64,000 nucleotides of DNA from Rudaea cellulosilytica DSM 22992 (lineage in GTDB: Bacteria > Pseudomonadota > Gammaproteobacteria > Xanthomonadales > Rhodanobacteraceae). Shown in pieces: positions 7,106-16,762 of this stretch; position 1 is the first letter of the stretch, and every line of letters begins with the position of its first letter. A program made the translations under genes and the position numbers. Under the pieces are notes generated by a model that had not been told where the DNA came from, searched no databases, and saw only the letters and a program-made list of their open reading frames with translations. The stretch is taken from positions 1,897,652 to 1,961,651 of the forward strand of contig NZ_KB899241.1 of the NCBI RefSeq assembly GCF_000378125.1, written 5' to 3'.

Positions 7106-9292
7106 ATGCGCCTCGTCGTCGCGCTGCTGCTGCTCGCGTTCGGCATCCCGCTCGGCGCGGCGACACCGGGCCAGGCGCCGAGCTTCGATCTGCGGCCGGC
7201 ACAGGCCGTCGTGCAGCGCGTTCTCGGACCACACGCCGGGCAAATCGAGCTGGGAACTCTGGATGCCGGCGACGACGGCGAGCGCTTTCGTATCGCGCGC
7301 GACGGCAAGCGTGTGAAAGTCGAAGGTACGACCGCGAGCGCGTTGCTGTTCGGCGTCAACTGGTACCTTAAATACATCGCGCACCGCCAGGTCTCGACCA
7401 ACGGCGATCGTCTCGGCGACGAGGCGCTGCCGCCGCCGGACGAGACAATCGAACGCGCCGCGCGCTACCCCTGGCGCTACGCGCTCAACCAGAACACCGA
7501 CGGCTACACGATGCCGTACTGGGATTGGCCGCGCTGGGAGCGCGAGATCGATCTCTACGCACTCAGCGGCATCAACGCGATGATCGTCGAACGCGGTATG
7601 GATTCGGTGCTTTACCAAACCTTCCGCGATTTCGGTTACTCCGACCGCGAATTGCGCGCGTGGATCACCCAGCCCGCGCACCAGAACTGGCAGCTCATGG
7701 GCAACCTCTGCTGCTTCGACGGCCCGATCAGCCGCGAATTGATGGCCAAGCGCGCGAAGTCGGCACGGCAGATCCTCGCGCACCTGCGCGAACTCGGTAT
7801 CACGCCCGTGCTGCCGGGATTCTACGGCATCGTGCCCGCGGATTTCACGAAGAAATTCCCGCAGGCGCACGTGATCGCGCAGGGCGACTGGGCCGGCTTC
7901 ACGCGGCCCGGTTGGCTCGATCCGCGCGATCCGATGTTCGCGAAGATCGCGGCGAGCTTCTACCGCCACCAGCGCGAGCTGTTCGGCGATTCGGCAATTT
8001 ATGACCTGGAAATTTTCCAGGAGGGCGGCAGCTCGGGCGACGTGCCCGTGCGTGAGGGCGCACATCTTGTCCAGGCCGCGCTCGAGGCGGCGCATCCCGG
8101 TGCGAAATGGATGATGCTTGCCTGGCAGGGCAATCCGCAGCCGGAACTGCTCGCCGGCGTCGACCGCGACAAACTCTTCATCATCGACATCGATCACGAC
8201 AAGGTCGCGCGCGACGATCGCATGACCGACTTCAAGGGCGCGCCGTTCTTGTTCGGCGGCATCTGGGCATTCGGCGGGCGTACGACGCTCGGCGCCAACA
8301 TCCGCAACTACACCGAACGGCTGCCGCGGATCGCCGCTGCGAACCCGAACATGATCGGCACGGCGGTGTTTGCCGAAGGCATGGATACTAATCCATTCGC
8401 CTTCGATTTGTTCACCGAGATGGCCTGGCGCGACGGCGAAGTCGATGCCGCGCAGTGGACGGCGAATTATGTGCAGCGCCGCTACGGCGCCGCCGATGCG
8501 CACGCGCTGGCGGCCTGGAAGGCCTTGCGCGAGACGGCGTACAGCATTGCGCCTGACGCGGTCGAATTCAACAGCGAACGCGAAGCCGGGCAGGAATCGC
8601 TGTTCGCCGCGCAGCCAAGCCTTGACGCCTTCCAGGCCTCGCACTGGTCGCCCGTCGCGCTGCGTTATGACGCGAAAGCGTTTGCCGTCGCGCTGCCGGA
8701 GTTGCTGCGAGTGGCGCCGCAGTTGCGCACGAGCGAGACCTATCGCTACGACCTCGTCGACGTCGCGCGCCAGACGCTGGCGAACGAAAGCCGCATCCTG
8801 TTGCCTCGAATCAAGAGCGCATTCGTGACAAAGGATCGCACGCAGTTCTCTTCGCTGACGCAGCGTTGGCTCGCGCTGATGGACTTGCAGGATCGCCTGC
8901 TCTCGACACAGCGAGATTTTCTCGTCGGCGTCTGGCTCGAGCGCGTTCGCGGTTGGGCTTCGACACCCGAGGAACTGCGCCGCCTCGACTACGATGCGCG
9001 TTCGATCCTGACCACCTGGGGCGAGCGCAAGGCGAGCGAAGGCGCCGAACTGCACGACTACGGCAACAAGGACTGGGCCGGCCTCACCCGCGACTACTAC
9101 ATGCAGCGCTGGAAAGTATACTTTGCCGCACTCGACGACGAATTGCGCACCGGCGAAGCGGCAAAGCCGATCGACTGGTTCGCGCTCGGCGAGCAGTGGA
9201 ATCGCGGCAAGCAGCGCTATGCGACGCGGCCGCAGGGCGATTCTTACGCGCTCGCTGCGGAAACCGCCGAGACGCTCGGATTGGCCGACTGA
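7106..9292 (+). CDS. GH89 family alpha-N-acetylglucosaminidase, secreted
   Basis: A 728-residue protein matching the NAGLU family (glycoside hydrolase 89), which removes terminal alpha-linked N-acetylglucosamine. A signal peptide (MRLVVALLLLAFGIPLGAA) precedes a small alpha/beta domain with ASALLFGVNWYLKY and the catalytic barrel. Family hallmarks are YPWRYALNQNT, YWDWPRWEREIDLYALSGIN, a predicted catalytic Glu306 in FQEGG and Glu424 in FAEGMDTNPF. These sit in the same order as the two catalytic glutamates of human NAGLU. The start at 7106 is chosen for the signal peptide; no strong ribosome site is present, so translation may be coupled to the preceding gene. The natural substrate in bacteria is uncertain. 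Confidence 0.88.
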   Translation: MRLVVALLLLAFGIPLGAATPGQAPSFDLRPAQAVVQRVLGPHAGQIELGTLDAGDDGERFRIARDGKRVKVEGTTASALLFGVNWYLKYIAHRQVSTNGDRLGDEALPPPDETIERAARYPWRYALNQNTDGYTMPYWDWPRWEREIDLYALSGINAMIVERGMDSVLYQTFRDFGYSDRELRAWITQPAHQNWQLMGNLCCFDGPISRELMAKRAKSARQILAHLRELGITPVLPGFYGIVPADFTKKFPQAHVIAQGDWAGFTRPGWLDPRDPMFAKIAASFYRHQRELFGDSAIYDLEIFQEGGSSGDVPVREGAHLVQAALEAAHPGAKWMMLAWQGNPQPELLAGVDRDKLFIIDIDHDKVARDDRMTDFKGAPFLFGGIWAFGGRTTLGANIRNYTERLPRIAAANPNMIGTAVFAEGMDTNPFAFDLFTEMAWRDGEVDAAQWTANYVQRRYGAADAHALAAWKALRETAYSIAPDAVEFNSEREAGQESLFAAQPSLDAFQASHWSPVALRYDAKAFAVALPELLRVAPQLRTSETYRYDLVDVARQTLANESRILLPRIKSAFVTKDRTQFSSLTQRWLALMDLQDRLLSTQRDFLVGVWLERVRGWASTPEELRRLDYDARSILTTWGERKASEGAELHDYGNKDWAGLTRDYYMQRWKVYFAALDDELRTGEAAKPIDWFALGEQWNRGKQRYATRPQGDSYALAAETAETLGLAD

Positions 9293-9296
9293 CGGT

Positions 9297-10526
9297 TCAA
9301 CCGCCGAGCGCGGCGATCCGCCGCGAAAGCCAGCGTCGCTCCGGTTCGAGCTTCGCCGCGGCGAGAGCGATGCGGTATTGACTCAGCGCTTCGTCGCGGC
9401 GGTCGAGCCGCTGCAGCAAGTTCGCACGCGCCGCGGCGAACAGATGACTGTGTTCGGTATCACTGCGCGCGATCAGCGCGGTGAGCAAGTCGAGCGCGTG
9501 CGCCGGGCCGTCGACCATCGAGATCGCAGCGATACGGTTGAGTTCGACGATCGGTGTCGGCTGCAGCCGCGCGAGCACCTCGTAAAGTCCGGCGATCTGC
9601 CGCCAGTCGGTATCGGCGTGATGCGGCGCGCGTGCGTGCAGCGCGGCGATCGCGGCCTGCACGACGTAGGGGCCGATAAGCTCCTTCGTGCGCAACGCGC
9701 GATCGAGCAAGGCGGTGCCGGCGTCGATCTGTACGCCGTTCCAGAGCGAGCGGTCTTGGTCCTCGAGCAGCACGATGTCGCCCGCCGGAGTCGTACGTGC
9801 CGCACTGCGTGCATCGTGCAGCAACATCAATGCATTGAGGCCTTGCACCTCGGAGCGTTGCGGCAGCAGTTCGTCGAGCAGGCGGCCGAGGCGGATCGCT
9901 TCGCGGCACAGGTCGCGGCGGATCAGCGTATCGCCTGCGGTCGCCGCATAGCCTTCGCTGAAGATCAGGTAGATCGTCGCGAGTACGCTGGCGAGGCGTT
10001 GTTCCAGTTGCGCGGGCGCCGGCGTTTCGAACGGAATACCGGCATCGCGGATCTTCTTCTTCGCGCGTACCAGGCGCTGCGCCATTGTCTCCTCGCCGAC
10101 GAGGAAGGCGCGCGCGATCGCCTGCGTGTCTAGGTCGCAGACCGTGCGCAGGGTCAGGGCGACCTGGGCTTCGATGTTCAACGCCGGATGGCAGCAGGTG
10201 AAGATCAGGCGCAGACGGTCGTCGTCGAAGTGCGCTTCGTCGATTTGTTCTGCGTCGAAGTGAACGGTGCCGGCCGAAAATTCCGGAGCGATGCGCATGT
10301 CGAAGAAGGTGCGCCGGCGCTGCGTATCGATGGTCTTGTTGCGTCCGACCTGGACCAGCCATGCGGCGGGATTGGTCGGCACGCCCGCAGCCGGCCACTG
10401 CTCGATTGCGGCGGTGAACGCGTCCTGGCGCGCCTCCTCGGCCAGGTCGAAATCGCCGAGAAGGCGGATCAGCGTGGCAAGCACGCGACCCGCTTCCCGT
10501 TGCAGGACGGCTTCGATCTTCGGCAC
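9297..10526 (-). CDS. ECF-type RNA polymerase sigma factor, ECF42-like
   Basis: A 409-residue sigma factor with GTG start. The sigma2 region ([20 protein letters not shown], then [10 protein letters not shown]) and the sigma4 region ([38 protein letters not shown]) occupy about the first 175 residues. The rest is a long helical extension with TPR-like repeats ([46 protein letters not shown]). This layout, and its position 5 bases after a DGPF/YCII gene, is the signature of the ECF42 group. Those sigma factors lack a classical anti-sigma factor, and their extension is thought to control activity. The target promoters are not identifiable here. Confidence 0.88.
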   Translation of the reverse strand: MPKIEAVLQREAGRVLATLIRLLGDFDLAEEARQDAFTAAIEQWPAAGVPTNPAAWLVQVGRNKTIDTQRRRTFFDMRIAPEFSAGTVHFDAEQIDEAHFDDDRLRLIFTCCHPALNIEAQVALTLRTVCDLDTQAIARAFLVGEETMAQRLVRAKKKIRDAGIPFETPAPAQLEQRLASVLATIYLIFSEGYAATAGDTLIRRDLCREAIRLGRLLDELLPQRSEVQGLNALMLLHDARSAARTTPAGDIVLLEDQDRSLWNGVQIDAGTALLDRALRTKELIGPYVVQAAIAALHARAPHHADTDWRQIAGLYEVLARLQPTPIVELNRIAAISMVDGPAHALDLLTALIARSDTEHSHLFAAARANLLQRLDRRDEALSQYRIALAAAKLEPERRWLSRRIAALGG

Positions 10527-10531
10527 GAAGA

Positions 10532-10882
10532 TCAGCTGTACTTGTGGATCGCCCGCACCTCGATGCTGCCGAGGCGCGCGCTCGGGATGCGCGCGGCGAT
10601 CGCCACGGCCTCATCGAGATCCGTCGCTTCGACCAGATAGTAACCGCCGAGTTGCTCGCGCGTTTCCGCGAAGGGGCCGTCGGTAATCGCAGTCTTGCCA
10701 TCGCGTACGCGCACCGTCGTCGCCGTCGTCGTTGGCTTGAGCGCATCGCCGGCCTTGAACTGGCCGCCTTCGATGATCGACTGGGTGAAGGCCGTGTACT
10801 CTTCGTGCAGTTTGCCTCGATCGGCTTCGTTCATCTTGCCGAAGCGGACTTCGTTGTCGTAGATCAGCAACAGGTATTGCAT
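10532..10882 (-). CDS. YCII/DGPF-domain protein
   Basis: A 116-residue protein with the YCII-related fold: [12 protein letters not shown] at the N-terminus, the diagnostic [19 protein letters not shown] and a terminal EVRAI. Members form small alpha/beta dimers of uncertain biochemistry. The start at 10882 has AGGAAA upstream and removes a spurious extension. The ECF42-like sigma gene follows after 5 bases, so the two form an operon; the sigma factor may control this gene and be coexpressed with it. Confidence 0.9.
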   Translation of the reverse strand: MQYLLLIYDNEVRFGKMNEADRGKLHEEYTAFTQSIIEGGQFKAGDALKPTTTATTVRVRDGKTAITDGPFAETREQLGGYYLVEATDLDEAVAIAARIPSARLGSIEVRAIHKYS

Positions 10883-10998
10883 GGTCGTTTCCTGGGAACG
10901 TGGCGGGATTGCCATGATCTGGTCGAACGGGAGATGATCGGATCGACAGCGCGGGAGCAAAATTTTCCGCTAGCGAAATGGGCCAGTCGAATCGACCG

Positions 10999-11430
10999 CT
11001 ACTTTTTCAGCGCGAGCACGAGGACGCCGGCACCGACCATTGCGATGCCGAACCACTCGCGCAATGAGGGTCGCTCGCCGAGGAAGGCGAACGCGAACAC
11101 CGCGACGAGGACGAGGCTGAACTTGTCGACCGGCGCGACCTGCGATGCATCGCCGATCTTGAGTGCACGGAAATAGCAGACCCACGACGCGCCCGTGGCG
11201 AGGCCGGACAGCACGAGGAAGATCCAGGTACGCGCCGACAGTTCGAGCGGATTGCTCCATTTTCCCGCCGCGCCGACGAAGGCGGCGAGGACGACGATGA
11301 TGACCGCGGTGCGGATCAATGTGGCGAGATCGGAATCCACGCCCTTGATGCCGATCTTGGCGAAGATCGCGGTCAGCGCGGCGAAGCCGGCCGAGCCCAA
11401 TGCCCAGAAAAACCAGTTCGATGCGGCCAT
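10999..11430 (-). CDS. Small EamA/DMT-family membrane protein
   Basis: A 143-residue integral membrane protein, half the size of a normal drug/metabolite transporter. It has about five hydrophobic segments (FWALGSAGFAALTAIFA, LIRTAVIIVVLAAFVGA, WIFLVLSGLATGASWVCYF, FSLVLVAVFAFAFLG, WFGIAMVGAGVLVLAL) and the EamA-like motif YFRALKIGDASQVAPVDKFS. Single-domain DMT proteins usually work as dimers. The substrate is unknown. It ends with LKK just before a short gap to the YCII gene on the same strand. Confidence 0.8.
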   Translation of the reverse strand: MAASNWFFWALGSAGFAALTAIFAKIGIKGVDSDLATLIRTAVIIVVLAAFVGAAGKWSNPLELSARTWIFLVLSGLATGASWVCYFRALKIGDASQVAPVDKFSLVLVAVFAFAFLGERPSLREWFGIAMVGAGVLVLALKK

Positions 11431-11467
11431 GCGATCCGCGCCTCGCGCTCGTGGAATCGGATTCAGT

Positions 11468-11944
11468 TTAGCGCAGCGACGGCGGATGTGATTCCGCGTC
11501 CTGGTTCACTCCGATTTGCACTATGCGAACATCGGGCACCCAGAGTTCGCGCCAGCGCGTGGTTTTCTGTTCCGCGTCGAGCTTTTGCGGCGAAACGGTG
11601 AGGGTGGCGCCGAATCCCGGATTGCCATCGAGGCACGCCGCATTGACAGCAGCGTAGATGCGCGCAGCGTGCGCATAGGTTGTCGCGACGAGCACGCCAC
11701 AGCGCCGGCACAGAAGGAACTGTGCCGCGCCCGACCCTTGCCGGTACTCGAGTGGCGGCTCCCCGCGCAGCTCGAGCTTGAGTCGTCCGGCGGGATCGGA
11801 AATCCATGACGCGCCGTGCTTGCGGCAGAACGAGCAGTCGCAGGCGCGCGGGGCGATGGCGGCGGGCGTGAGTAGCGTCGAAAGTTCAAGACTCAGGCAG
11901 CCGCAATGGCAGCCCCCGCGCAGCGTGGCTGCGTCGTGCGTCAC
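11468..11944 (-). CDS. GFA-family zinc-binding protein
   Basis: A 158-residue member of the GFA family (named after glutathione-dependent formaldehyde-activating enzyme). It carries the family zinc cysteines in the usual spacing: GGCHCGCLSLEL, CDCSFCRKHGASW and LLCRRCGVL. Most members are not proven formaldehyde enzymes, so the reaction is open. The start is a GTG at 11944 that overlaps the TGA of the upstream M28 peptidase by GTGA, indicating translational coupling. The larger open frame running back to 13159 is an antisense-like shadow of the peptidase gene and is not used. Confidence 0.85.
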   Translation of the reverse strand: MTHDAATLRGGCHCGCLSLELSTLLTPAAIAPRACDCSFCRKHGASWISDPAGRLKLELRGEPPLEYRQGSGAAQFLLCRRCGVLVATTYAHAARIYAAVNAACLDGNPGFGATLTVSPQKLDAEQKTTRWRELWVPDVRIVQIGVNQDAESHPPSLR

Positions 11945-13380
11945 TCCTCGTCCTTGTCCTTGGCGAACGCAGCCGGCGCCGAACCGAAGTCGCCTTCGGC
12001 CTGCGCGGCCAGGTAGGTCCACGCGGCGTACACGGCGACGTTTTGCGCGAGTTCCTTGGGATCGATCTTGTCGAGCGTGTCGTTCGCGGTGTGGTGGATG
12101 TCGAAGTAGTGCGTGCCGTCCTGCAGCAGCGTCAGTGCGGCCATGCCCTTGGCGTGCATCTGCGAAAGATCGGAGCCGCCGCCGCCGGGTTTCTTGTCGT
12201 CGTAGTCGACACCGATGGGCTTTAGCACGGCGGCGATTTGCGCGATCGCCGCACGCGCTTCGGGTTTCACGCTCGCGCTCATGCGCCAGATCGGGCCGGC
12301 GCCGAAATCGGATTCGGTGCCGAGCACATGCTTGCCGATTTCCGCTGCGTGTTTGTCTGCATAGGCCTTGCCGCCGTAGAGGCCGGCTTCCTCGTTGGCG
12401 AACGCGATGACGCGGATCGTGCGGTCGGGACGCTGCGGCATTTGCTTGACCAGGTGCGCGGCGGCCGCGGCGATGGCGACGCCGGCGGCGTCGTCGATCG
12501 CGCCGGTGCCCGGATCCCAGGAATCGAGATGGCCGCCGATATCGATGATCTGGTCGGGATGCTTCTTGCCGGTGACTTCGCCGATCACGTTGGCGCCGGT
12601 GTAGTCGCCGTCGAAGCCGACGTCGAGGTCGAGCTTGAGCGTCACCGGCTTGGCGTACGCGAGCACGCGCTCGAGCTGGTCGGCATCGGGATTGGACAGC
12701 GCGGCGGCAGGAATGCCGTTGGCCTTCGCGTCGGCGAAACCGGTCACGCCGGTATGCGCCATGCGGTCCTTGGCATCGGTGCCGGCCGAGCGCAGCAAGA
12801 ATCCACTTGCACCCTTGCTCGCTGCGAGCGGCGGGCCGCCGACGCGGATCGACGAGCCCGTGCCGTAGTCGTGGCCATCCTTGTGCGGCTGCATCTTGAA
12901 GCCGATGTAGACGATCTTGCCTTTCACCTTGGCCGGATCGGCGGCCTTGAGCGCGTCGAGATTCTCGAAGCGCACGACTTCGGCGGTGAGGCCGCCTGCC
13001 GGCGTCGGGAAACTGTGGCCGAGCGCGGCCAGTACGAGGTTCTGCGCAAACGGTGCGACGATCGCGCCGGCCTCGTGGCGGCGCACCCACTTCGGATAAC
13101 TCACCGGCTCTTCGTAAACCTTGTCGAAGCCGAGCGCCTTGAATTTCGCGATCACCCACGCGCGCGCCTTGGCGTCGTTATCGCCGGCAGCGAGGCGCGG
13201 GCCGACTTCGGTGGTCAGGCCTTCGACGAACCTGTACGCGGTGTCGTCATTCATCGCGCGGTCGCGCAATTGCTCGGCGGCGCGCACGGCGGCGTCGGGA
13301 ATATGCGTGTCGGCGGCGTGGGCGGCGCCCAGGGCAAACACGGAAGCGGCGGTGAGGCTCAGGGCGGAAAACAGTTTCAC
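11941..13380 (-). CDS. M28 family zinc aminopeptidase, secreted
   Basis: A 479-residue exported metallopeptidase. A GTG start at 13380 is chosen because CGGAG lies about 7 bases upstream and the product begins with a signal peptide (MKLFSALSLTAASVFALGAAHA). A PA-like insert (roughly 130-250, with GKIVYIGF and KGASGFLLRSAG) interrupts the peptidase fold. The two-zinc site is seen as GGHLDSWDPGTGAIDDAAG, FANEEAGLYG and the late FDIHHTANDT. These are typical of M28 carboxypeptidase-Q/aminopeptidase enzymes. It overlaps the GFA gene downstream by 4 bases. Confidence 0.92.
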   Translation of the reverse strand: MKLFSALSLTAASVFALGAAHAADTHIPDAAVRAAEQLRDRAMNDDTAYRFVEGLTTEVGPRLAAGDNDAKARAWVIAKFKALGFDKVYEEPVSYPKWVRRHEAGAIVAPFAQNLVLAALGHSFPTPAGGLTAEVVRFENLDALKAADPAKVKGKIVYIGFKMQPHKDGHDYGTGSSIRVGGPPLAASKGASGFLLRSAGTDAKDRMAHTGVTGFADAKANGIPAAALSNPDADQLERVLAYAKPVTLKLDLDVGFDGDYTGANVIGEVTGKKHPDQIIDIGGHLDSWDPGTGAIDDAAGVAIAAAAAHLVKQMPQRPDRTIRVIAFANEEAGLYGGKAYADKHAAEIGKHVLGTESDFGAGPIWRMSASVKPEARAAIAQIAAVLKPIGVDYDDKKPGGGGSDLSQMHAKGMAALTLLQDGTHYFDIHHTANDTLDKIDPKELAQNVAVYAAWTYLAAQAEGDFGSAPAAFAKDKDEE

Positions 13381-13540
13381 GATGGACTCCGAATCTGGCG
13401 AGGAACGATGGGGCATGGCGCGGGTTCGCGACAATGTCGAGCGTCGCAAAATCGGCCTTCATGCAGAAGGGCCACTTGGCGCGCGAACGAGGCAACCAAG
13501 TTTTGCTGCTACTGCTCGAGAGCGCAAAGCTTCGCAAACG

Positions 13541-13569
13541 AAAAGGGCGCAGCATGGTCGCTGCGCCCT
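13541..13569 (-). terminator. Rho-independent terminator of mscL
   Basis: On the minus strand a perfect 10-bp stem (AGGGCGCAGC) with a 6-nt loop is followed by a short T-run. It starts 24 bases after the mscL stop codon. Confidence 0.75.
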
Positions 13570-13593
13570 CCGCTCATTGCCCGGATCACACGA

Positions 13594-13995
13594 CTACTTC
13601 TTCAGCGCGTCGCGGATCTCGGTCAGCAGTTTCTCGGTCGGCGTCGGCTCGGGCGGTGCGGCGGGCGCTTCCTCGGCCTTCTTGGACATGCTGTTGATGA
13701 TCTTGACCACGATGAAGATCGCTGCGGCGATGATGACGAACTGGATGACCGTGTTGAGGAACACGCCGATCTGGATCGCAACCTCGCCCTTGCCGTCCGC
13801 GCCGGCGGCCTTGAGCACCCATTTCCATGCCGAGAAATCGACGCCCCCGATCAGCAGCCCGATCGGCGGCATGATGACGTTGTCGACGAGCGCGGAAACG
13901 ATCTTGCCGAATGCTGCGCCGATGACGACGCCGACGGCGAGGTCGACGACATTGCCGCGCAACACGAAAGCCTTGAATTCGGTGGCCAAGCTCAT
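13594..13995 (-). CDS. mscL: Large-conductance mechanosensitive channel
   Basis: A 133-residue inner-membrane channel that opens under membrane tension to relieve osmotic downshock. The N-terminus ([33 protein letters not shown]) contains the conserved amphipathic helix and first membrane helix. [12 protein letters not shown] follows, then the second helix ([23 protein letters not shown]) and the cytoplasmic helix bundle ending [11 protein letters not shown]. The length is normal for MscL. A good terminator follows and a 112-base gap separates it from the upstream DUF3052 gene. Confidence 0.97.
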   Translation of the reverse strand: MSLATEFKAFVLRGNVVDLAVGVVIGAAFGKIVSALVDNVIMPPIGLLIGGVDFSAWKWVLKAAGADGKGEVAIQIGVFLNTVIQFVIIAAAIFIVVKIINSMSKKAEEAPAAPPEPTPTEKLLTEIRDALKK

Positions 13996-14107
13996 GGCGG
14001 GTTCTCTCCTGAAGATAGGGGTTTGAACTGCATGGTGCGACGCAGACGCAAATCTACACCAAGATTCGTTAAAGGAAACCCCTTTGTCGGATCGGGCCGG
14101 GTTCGGA

Positions 14108-14554
14108 TCAAGCTGTCTTGGCGCTGGCCGTGCGGCGCACGAATTTGAGTGCGGACCAGATCGCATCGACCGCGCAAACCTTGACATCGACCAGGCCGAG
14201 CGGCAATACGATTTCTCGCAGGGTGTCCTCGGTAACGTCGGTGGCGATCTTGGCCGATTTCTTCGGCCACGAGATCCACAACACGCCCTTGTCGGCCAGA
14301 CTCGCAATCAGGCCGGGCAGCTCGCGTTCCAGCTGCGTCCGTTTCGTCGCGAAGACGTGGGTGAAGTCGCTGCTGCCGGTTTTGCGCGCAACCAGTGCAA
14401 CCTGCGTGGCGTCGAAACCGCATAGACTGAAATAGTCGTCCGGCGCGTGCACGAGACGTACGCGCAACCCCGGTTTCAACCCCAGCTTCGACCACAGCGG
14501 CTTGCCGGAATAGCCGGCAGGGGCAGGCTGGGATTTTTTGTGTATGGCCGGCAT
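14108..14554 (-). CDS. DUF3052 family protein
   Basis: A 148-residue soluble protein of the DUF3052 type, recognisable by the N-terminal [17 protein letters not shown], a central strand-rich region ([20 protein letters not shown]) and [25 protein letters not shown]. No function is established for the family. The start at 14554 removes a 25-residue extension with no homology features. It precedes mscL on the same strand and is divergent from the ABC export operon. Confidence 0.8.
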   Translation of the reverse strand: MPAIHKKSQPAPAGYSGKPLWSKLGLKPGLRVRLVHAPDDYFSLCGFDATQVALVARKTGSSDFTHVFATKRTQLERELPGLIASLADKGVLWISWPKKSAKIATDVTEDTLREIVLPLGLVDVKVCAVDAIWSALKFVRRTASAKTA

Positions 14555-14753
14555 GGCGACTCCATGTGTGTCGAAATGCGTGCTGCCCATTCGTCGTATG
14601 CGAGGACGAATTGCGAAACTGCGTGCCACTCATCACCCGCGCGGCGATCTGACAGTTGTCATTCCGCATTCGTGAGGATAGTCCCTGTCGCGCGAATCGT
14701 GGTATCGGCAGTCTATGGCACACTTGGGAAGTAGCAAAACTCGCATGGGCATC

Positions 14754-15995
14754 ATGGACAAATCGGATCTGCTGAACGAATTGCGCATCGGCAAGGAGCA
14801 GCGCGACGATCACACGGGCGGCGGTTCGCGCCTGCCATGGATCGTTGCCGCCGCGATCGCCGTGGCCGTCGCCATCGGTGCGGCGAGGTGGTATTTCGTC
14901 GCGGGCGGCGCCAAGGCCTTCGAGGTCGAGGCTGCCACCGCCGCCGCGCCGAGTGCGGGCGGCGCCGACACCTCGGTGCTGCAGGCGACCGGTTATGCGA
15001 CCGCGCGGCGCTCGGCGACCGTGTCCGCGCAGATCACCGGCACGCTGACCGAAGTGCTGATCGAGGAAGGCGATCGCGTCGAGAAAGGCCAGGTGCTCGC
15101 GCGCCTCGAATCGACGCAGCAGCAGGCCTACCTCGCCCAGGCGCAGGCCGGCGCGCGCGCGGCGCAGGCGCAGCTCGTGCAGTACCAGGCGCAGCTTGCG
15201 CAGAACCAGCGTGATCTGAAACGCCAGCAGGACATCGTCGCGCGCAAGCTCGCCTCGCAGCAGTCGCTCGAACTCGCCCAGACCCAGGTCGACACGCAGG
15301 CCTCCGCAGTGACCGCGCAGCGCCGTCAGGTCGATGTCGCCCAGGCGAACGTGCAGGCCGCGCAGGTGCAGCTCGACTACACCACGGTGCGCGCGCCGTT
15401 CAGCGGCATGATCACGGCCAAGGCCGCGCAGGTCGGCGAAATCGTCTCGCCGCTGTCGGCCGGTGGCGGTTTCACGCGCACCGGCGTCGGCACGATCGTC
15501 GACATGGATTCGCTCGAGATCGAGGTCGACGTCAGCGAATCGTACATCGCGCGCGTCGTGCCGAAGCAGCCTGCGCAGGCGACGCTCGATGCCTATCCCG
15601 ATTGGAAGATTCCTGCGCACGTGATCGCGATCATCCCGACCGCCGACCGCGGCAAGGCCACGGTCAAGGTGCGCATCGGCATCGACGCGAAGGACCCACG
15701 CATCCTGCCGGACATGGGGGCGCGCGTGTCGTTCTTCGAAGATGCACCGAAGGCCGCGAATGCGCCGCCGCCGAAGGGCGTGCTCGTGCCGGGCTCGGCG
15801 ATCGTCAAGCGCGACGGCAAGGACATCGTCTTTGCGATCGACGCCGATCACGCGCGGGCAAAACCCGTGACACCCGGACAGACGTACAACGATCTGCGCC
15901 TGGCCGAGGGCATCGGCGCGGGCACGCGCGTAGTCAAACAACCGCCGGCGGAAATGGCCGACGGGGCCAAAGTGGAAATCAAGTCGGCGAAATAG
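14754..15995 (+). CDS. Periplasmic adaptor (membrane fusion) subunit of ABC exporter
   Basis: A 413-residue HlyD/MacA-type adaptor. One membrane anchor (WIVAAAIAVAVAIGAARWYFV, about residues 27-48) is followed by a biotinyl-lipoyl half, a long glutamine/alanine-rich coiled coil (residues 110-205, QQQAYLAQAQAGARAAQAQL and similar), the second lipoyl half (TTVRAPFSGMITAKAAQVGE) and beta-barrel domains. It would bridge the ABC permeases to an outer-membrane channel. Starts at 14715, 14745 and 14754 are all possible; none has a strong ribosome site. First gene of a four-gene operon with the ATPase and two permeases. Confidence 0.9.
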   Translation: MDKSDLLNELRIGKEQRDDHTGGGSRLPWIVAAAIAVAVAIGAARWYFVAGGAKAFEVEAATAAAPSAGGADTSVLQATGYATARRSATVSAQITGTLTEVLIEEGDRVEKGQVLARLESTQQQAYLAQAQAGARAAQAQLVQYQAQLAQNQRDLKRQQDIVARKLASQQSLELAQTQVDTQASAVTAQRRQVDVAQANVQAAQVQLDYTTVRAPFSGMITAKAAQVGEIVSPLSAGGGFTRTGVGTIVDMDSLEIEVDVSESYIARVVPKQPAQATLDAYPDWKIPAHVIAIIPTADRGKATVKVRIGIDAKDPRILPDMGARVSFFEDAPKAANAPPPKGVLVPGSAIVKRDGKDIVFAIDADHARAKPVTPGQTYNDLRLAEGIGAGTRVVKQPPAEMADGAKVEIKSAK

Positions 15996-16060
15996 CTTCG
16001 CCGCTGTCGAATTCGGCGTCTTTCGCACGTCGTCACAAAGAATCATCGAGGAGTTCAGGC

Positions 16061-16750
16061 ATGGGTACGCTGGTCGAAATCCGCAATGTCAGCAAGGTGT
16101 ACGAACGCGGCAAGCAGAAGGTCGAGGTGCTGCGTCACATCGACCTCGATATCGCGCAGGGCGATTTCCTCGCGCTGATGGGGCCGTCCGGTTCGGGCAA
16201 GACGACGCTGCTTAACCTGATCGGTGGCCTCGACTCGCCGACGCAAGGTCAGATCAGCGTCGGCGGCACGCGCATCGACAATCTCAACCAGGGTGCACTC
16301 GCAAAGTGGAGAGCATCCAATGTCGGCTTCATCTTCCAGTTCTACAACCTGCTGCCGATGCTGTCGGCGCAGAAGAACGTCGAGCTGCCGCTGCTGCTGA
16401 CCAAGCTCGGCGCTGCGCAGCGCAAGAAGAACGCGGCGATCGCGCTGCAGCTCGTCGGCCTCGCCGACCGCGCCGGGCACAAGCCGACCGAGCTCTCGGG
16501 CGGCCAGCAGCAGCGCGTCGCGATCGCACGCGCGATCGTGTCCGATCCGACCCTGTTGGTCTGCGACGAGCCGACCGGCGATCTCGACCGCCAGTCCGCC
16601 GAAGACGTGCTCGGCCTGTTGCAGACGCTCAACCGCCAGCACGGCAAGACCATCGTCATGGTCACCCACGATCCGAAGGCGGCCGAGTACGCGAGCCATA
16701 CGCTGCATCTCGACAAGGGCACGCTCGTCGAACAAGCCGCGCACGCATAA
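16061..16750 (+). CDS. ABC transporter ATP-binding subunit (MacB/LolD type)
   Basis: A 229-residue ATPase with Walker A (GPSGSGKTT), Q-loop ([10 protein letters not shown]), signature LSGGQQQR, Walker B ([12 protein letters not shown]) and the H-loop (VTHDP). The FQFYNLLP and DEPTGDLD sequences are typical of the MacB/LolD/FtsE branch. GAGGAG lies 9-14 bases before the start at 16061. It drives the exporter formed with the adaptor upstream and the two permeases downstream, 12 bases away. Confidence 0.95.
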   Translation: MGTLVEIRNVSKVYERGKQKVEVLRHIDLDIAQGDFLALMGPSGSGKTTLLNLIGGLDSPTQGQISVGGTRIDNLNQGALAKWRASNVGFIFQFYNLLPMLSAQKNVELPLLLTKLGAAQRKKNAAIALQLVGLADRAGHKPTELSGGQQQRVAIARAIVSDPTLLVCDEPTGDLDRQSAEDVLGLLQTLNRQHGKTIVMVTHDPKAAEYASHTLHLDKGTLVEQAAHA

Positions 16751-16762
16751 CGGAGCGCCGCC

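Noticed and set aside
11468-13159. A 563-codon version of the GFA gene
   Set aside because: The upstream 400 codons are out of frame over the M28 peptidase. The GTG at 11944, overlapping the peptidase stop, gives the normal GFA length.
14656-14682. TTGTCA/GATAGT promoter for the ABC exporter
   Set aside because: The -35 is fair, but the 15-bp spacing and weak -10 make it unreliable.
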